Shown here one piece after another: positions 32,448 through 32,564 of a stretch of DNA of 32,564 nucleotides (positions are counted from its first letter, which is position 1; each line of letters opens with the position of its first letter). The stretch is from Blastocladiella britannica. Lineage: Eukaryota; Blastocladiomycota; Blastocladiomycetes; Blastocladiales; Blastocladiaceae. Location of the stretch: contig MU624674.1 in NCBI GenBank assembly GCA_025349905.2, forward strand, positions 1-32,564, read 5' to 3'. The position numbers were made by a program, and so were the translations under genes. Under the pieces are notes generated by a model, which saw nothing but the letters and a program-made list of their open reading frames with translations, made no database searches and was not told the DNA's origin.

Positions 32448-32564
<117 letters not shown>

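Overview
This window is nuclear DNA of a compact eukaryotic genome, most likely a zoosporic (chytrid-like) fungus. The reasons are spliceosomal introns of about 50-100 nt in nearly every gene, coding DNA that is GC-rich between AT-rich introns and spacers, a chitin-synthase-like enzyme, an SPX-type phosphate transporter of the fungal PHO87/90/91 form, and an EF-hand/WD40 protein of the WDR49/WDY family typical of lineages with a motile cilium. I cannot name the species. All exon models below were built by hand from reading frame, GT..AG sites and family alignment.

Layout. 0.2-0.7 kb: a frame-broken coding remnant (-). 0.85-2.8 kb: an F-box-like, helical-repeat protein (+). 2.93-3.01 kb: tRNA-Leu(UAG) (-). 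3.1-4.2 kb: an eight-exon divergent histone H3 variant (-), not visible as any single ORF. 4.2-7.9 kb: WDR24/Sea2, a subunit of the SEA/GATOR2 complex (-). 8.0-8.5 kb: Sec61 beta (+). 8.5-8.9 kb: a small orphan protein (-). 9.0-10.2 kb: a BTB/POZ protein (+). 10.3-15.6 kb: a tandem pair of sodium:phosphate/anion symporters (+), the first with an SPX domain and the second without, separated by a decayed fragment of a third copy. 15.6-17.4 kb: SLU7 splicing factor (+). 17.7-20.0 kb: chitin-synthase-like glycosyltransferase (+). 20.1-21.5 kb: a seven-helix membrane protein (-). 21.7-26.4 kb: the WDR49-like EF-hand/WD40 protein, 15 exons (-). 26.6-28.2 kb: FBXO9 (+). 28.2-30.8 kb: two tandem paralogous seven-helix proteins (-). 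31.1-32.3 kb: a paralogue of the 20.1-21.5 kb membrane protein (+). 32.45 kb to the end: the 3' end of a ubiquitin gene (-).

The genes do not form one pathway. Themes that recur are nutrient sensing (SPX transporter, WDR24/GATOR2), protein turnover (FBXO9, BTB, F-box, ubiquitin), secretion and the cell surface (Sec61 beta, chitin synthase), and unknown multi-pass membrane proteins. The most notable items are the H3 variant with a retained ARTK start, a roughly 100-residue tail and H3-like core; the symporter pair with a 101-bp identical tract and a relic copy; the four orphan seven-helix proteins; and a splice-donor preference for GTNCGT.
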